Shown here one piece after another: positions 63,576 to 64,000 of a stretch of 64,000 nucleotides of DNA (position 1 is its first letter; each line of letters begins with the position of its first letter). The stretch comes from Leucogyrophana mollusca (taxonomy: Eukaryota; Basidiomycota; Agaricomycetes; Boletales): NCBI GenBank assembly GCA_021014945.1, contig MU266437.1, positions 26,160-90,159 on the forward strand, written 5' to 3'. A program made the position numbers and the translations under genes. A model generated the notes under the pieces. That model made no database searches. It worked only from the letters and a program-made list of their open reading frames with translations, and was not told where the DNA came from.

Positions 63576-64000
63576 CTATCCACTGATCCATGATAGCCAC
63601 GTGGTATTCCCGCTACCTATGGTAGTGGGTCTGTCGTGCATGAATTCCCACTTTTTGGCGTGAAACTCTAAATTCTGGCAATGACGGTGTTTCGCTTACC
63701 AATCAGGGCCTCGTCCGGGTCCATGATCAACCCGTGGTCTATCGGGTATTGGTCGCTAGCCGAAACTCGGCTCTTCCCTACAGTTCGAAACCGCTGTTGT
63801 ATCCCGACTGCCATTGCCATTCGCATGCGTGGGGTCACCTCTGGGACGTCTTCGTTTGGCGTAGCCGCGGGGATGTCCCAGTAAATAACCCCACCATGTG
63901 TTCGATGGTGACTGGTGGATATAGCCTTTGGACCTTTCTGCCTTCCGCCGTTTTGTACTTCCGCTGCTGGCCTTTTGAAATGCTGTTAGTTCGAATCGAA
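63576..64000 (-). CDS. C-terminal part of an unrecognised gene (partial)
   Basis: The minus strand is open from the window edge region (about 63983) to 63700, then a consensus donor (gtaagc) and an 83-nt intron (63617-63699) lead to a short last exon ending in TAG at 63576-63578. The visible protein includes THGGVIYWDIPAATPNED, DQYPIDHGLIMDPDEAL and ends in TTWLSWISG. I do not recognise the family. The stop lies about 120 bases upstream of RPC4 on the same strand. The 5' part is outside the window. Confidence 0.4.

Overview
The window looks like nuclear DNA from a basidiomycete fungus, most likely an Agaricomycete. The genes are dense and lie on both strands. They carry many short introns (about 46-60 nt, a few longer, GT-AG with some GC-AG). 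Several families are typical of mushroom-forming fungi: a BTB/POZ protein, an F-box/LRR-like protein, tandem P450s and DOPA 4,5-dioxygenase. I cannot fix the genus; Cantharellales (Rhizoctonia-like) is only an impression. For most genes below I rebuilt the exons by hand and checked that the summed coding length is a multiple of three.

Layout. 0.9-2.2 kb (+): BTB protein. 3.0-6.0 kb (+): STT3, the catalytic subunit of oligosaccharyltransferase. 6.0-16.1 kb: three tandem, apparently intact P450 genes (+). Between the second and third is a mosaic of gene fragments: the 3' end of a PDI gene (-), part of a PAK kinase gene (-) and the 3' end of STT3 (+). 16.7-17.8 kb (-): intact KDEL-ended PDI. 19.8-23.0 kb (+): CCC2-type copper ATPase. 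23.2-24.3 kb (+): p24 dynactin-like protein. 24.8-28.6 kb (-): RING-PH-VWA protein of the Far1/Ste5 scaffold type. 28.6-31.7 kb: mostly non-coding, with one possible membrane-protein remnant. 31.8-32.5 kb (+): DOPA dioxygenase. 32.9-34.5 kb (+): cystathionine beta-synthase-like enzyme. 34.5-38.0 kb: mostly non-coding. 38.1-40.7 kb (+): Ste20-type PAK kinase. 41.3-51.0 kb (-): complete TEL1/ATM kinase. 51.9-54.2 kb (+): PIF1 helicase. 54.9-56.6 kb (-): F-box protein. 58.3-61.6 kb (+): Zn2Cys6 transcription factor. 61.8-63.5 kb (-): RNA polymerase III subunit RPC4. 63.6-64.0 kb (-): end of an unrecognised gene.

Most genes are independent housekeeping genes. Three themes stand out. (1) STT3, the P450s and PDI all act at the ER. 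The P450 array arose by duplication of a unit running from the 3' end of STT3 to the 3' end of PDI, and a piece of the PAK gene from about 27 kb away sits exactly at the duplication junction. (2) Far1/Ste5-like scaffold and Ste20 kinase genes lie about 10 kb apart; both families act in the pheromone-response/polarity pathway. (3) TEL1 and PIF1, which act oppositely at telomeres in yeast, are a divergent pair sharing a roughly 0.9 kb intergenic region. No complete mobile element, CRISPR array, rRNA or tRNA gene was recognised.
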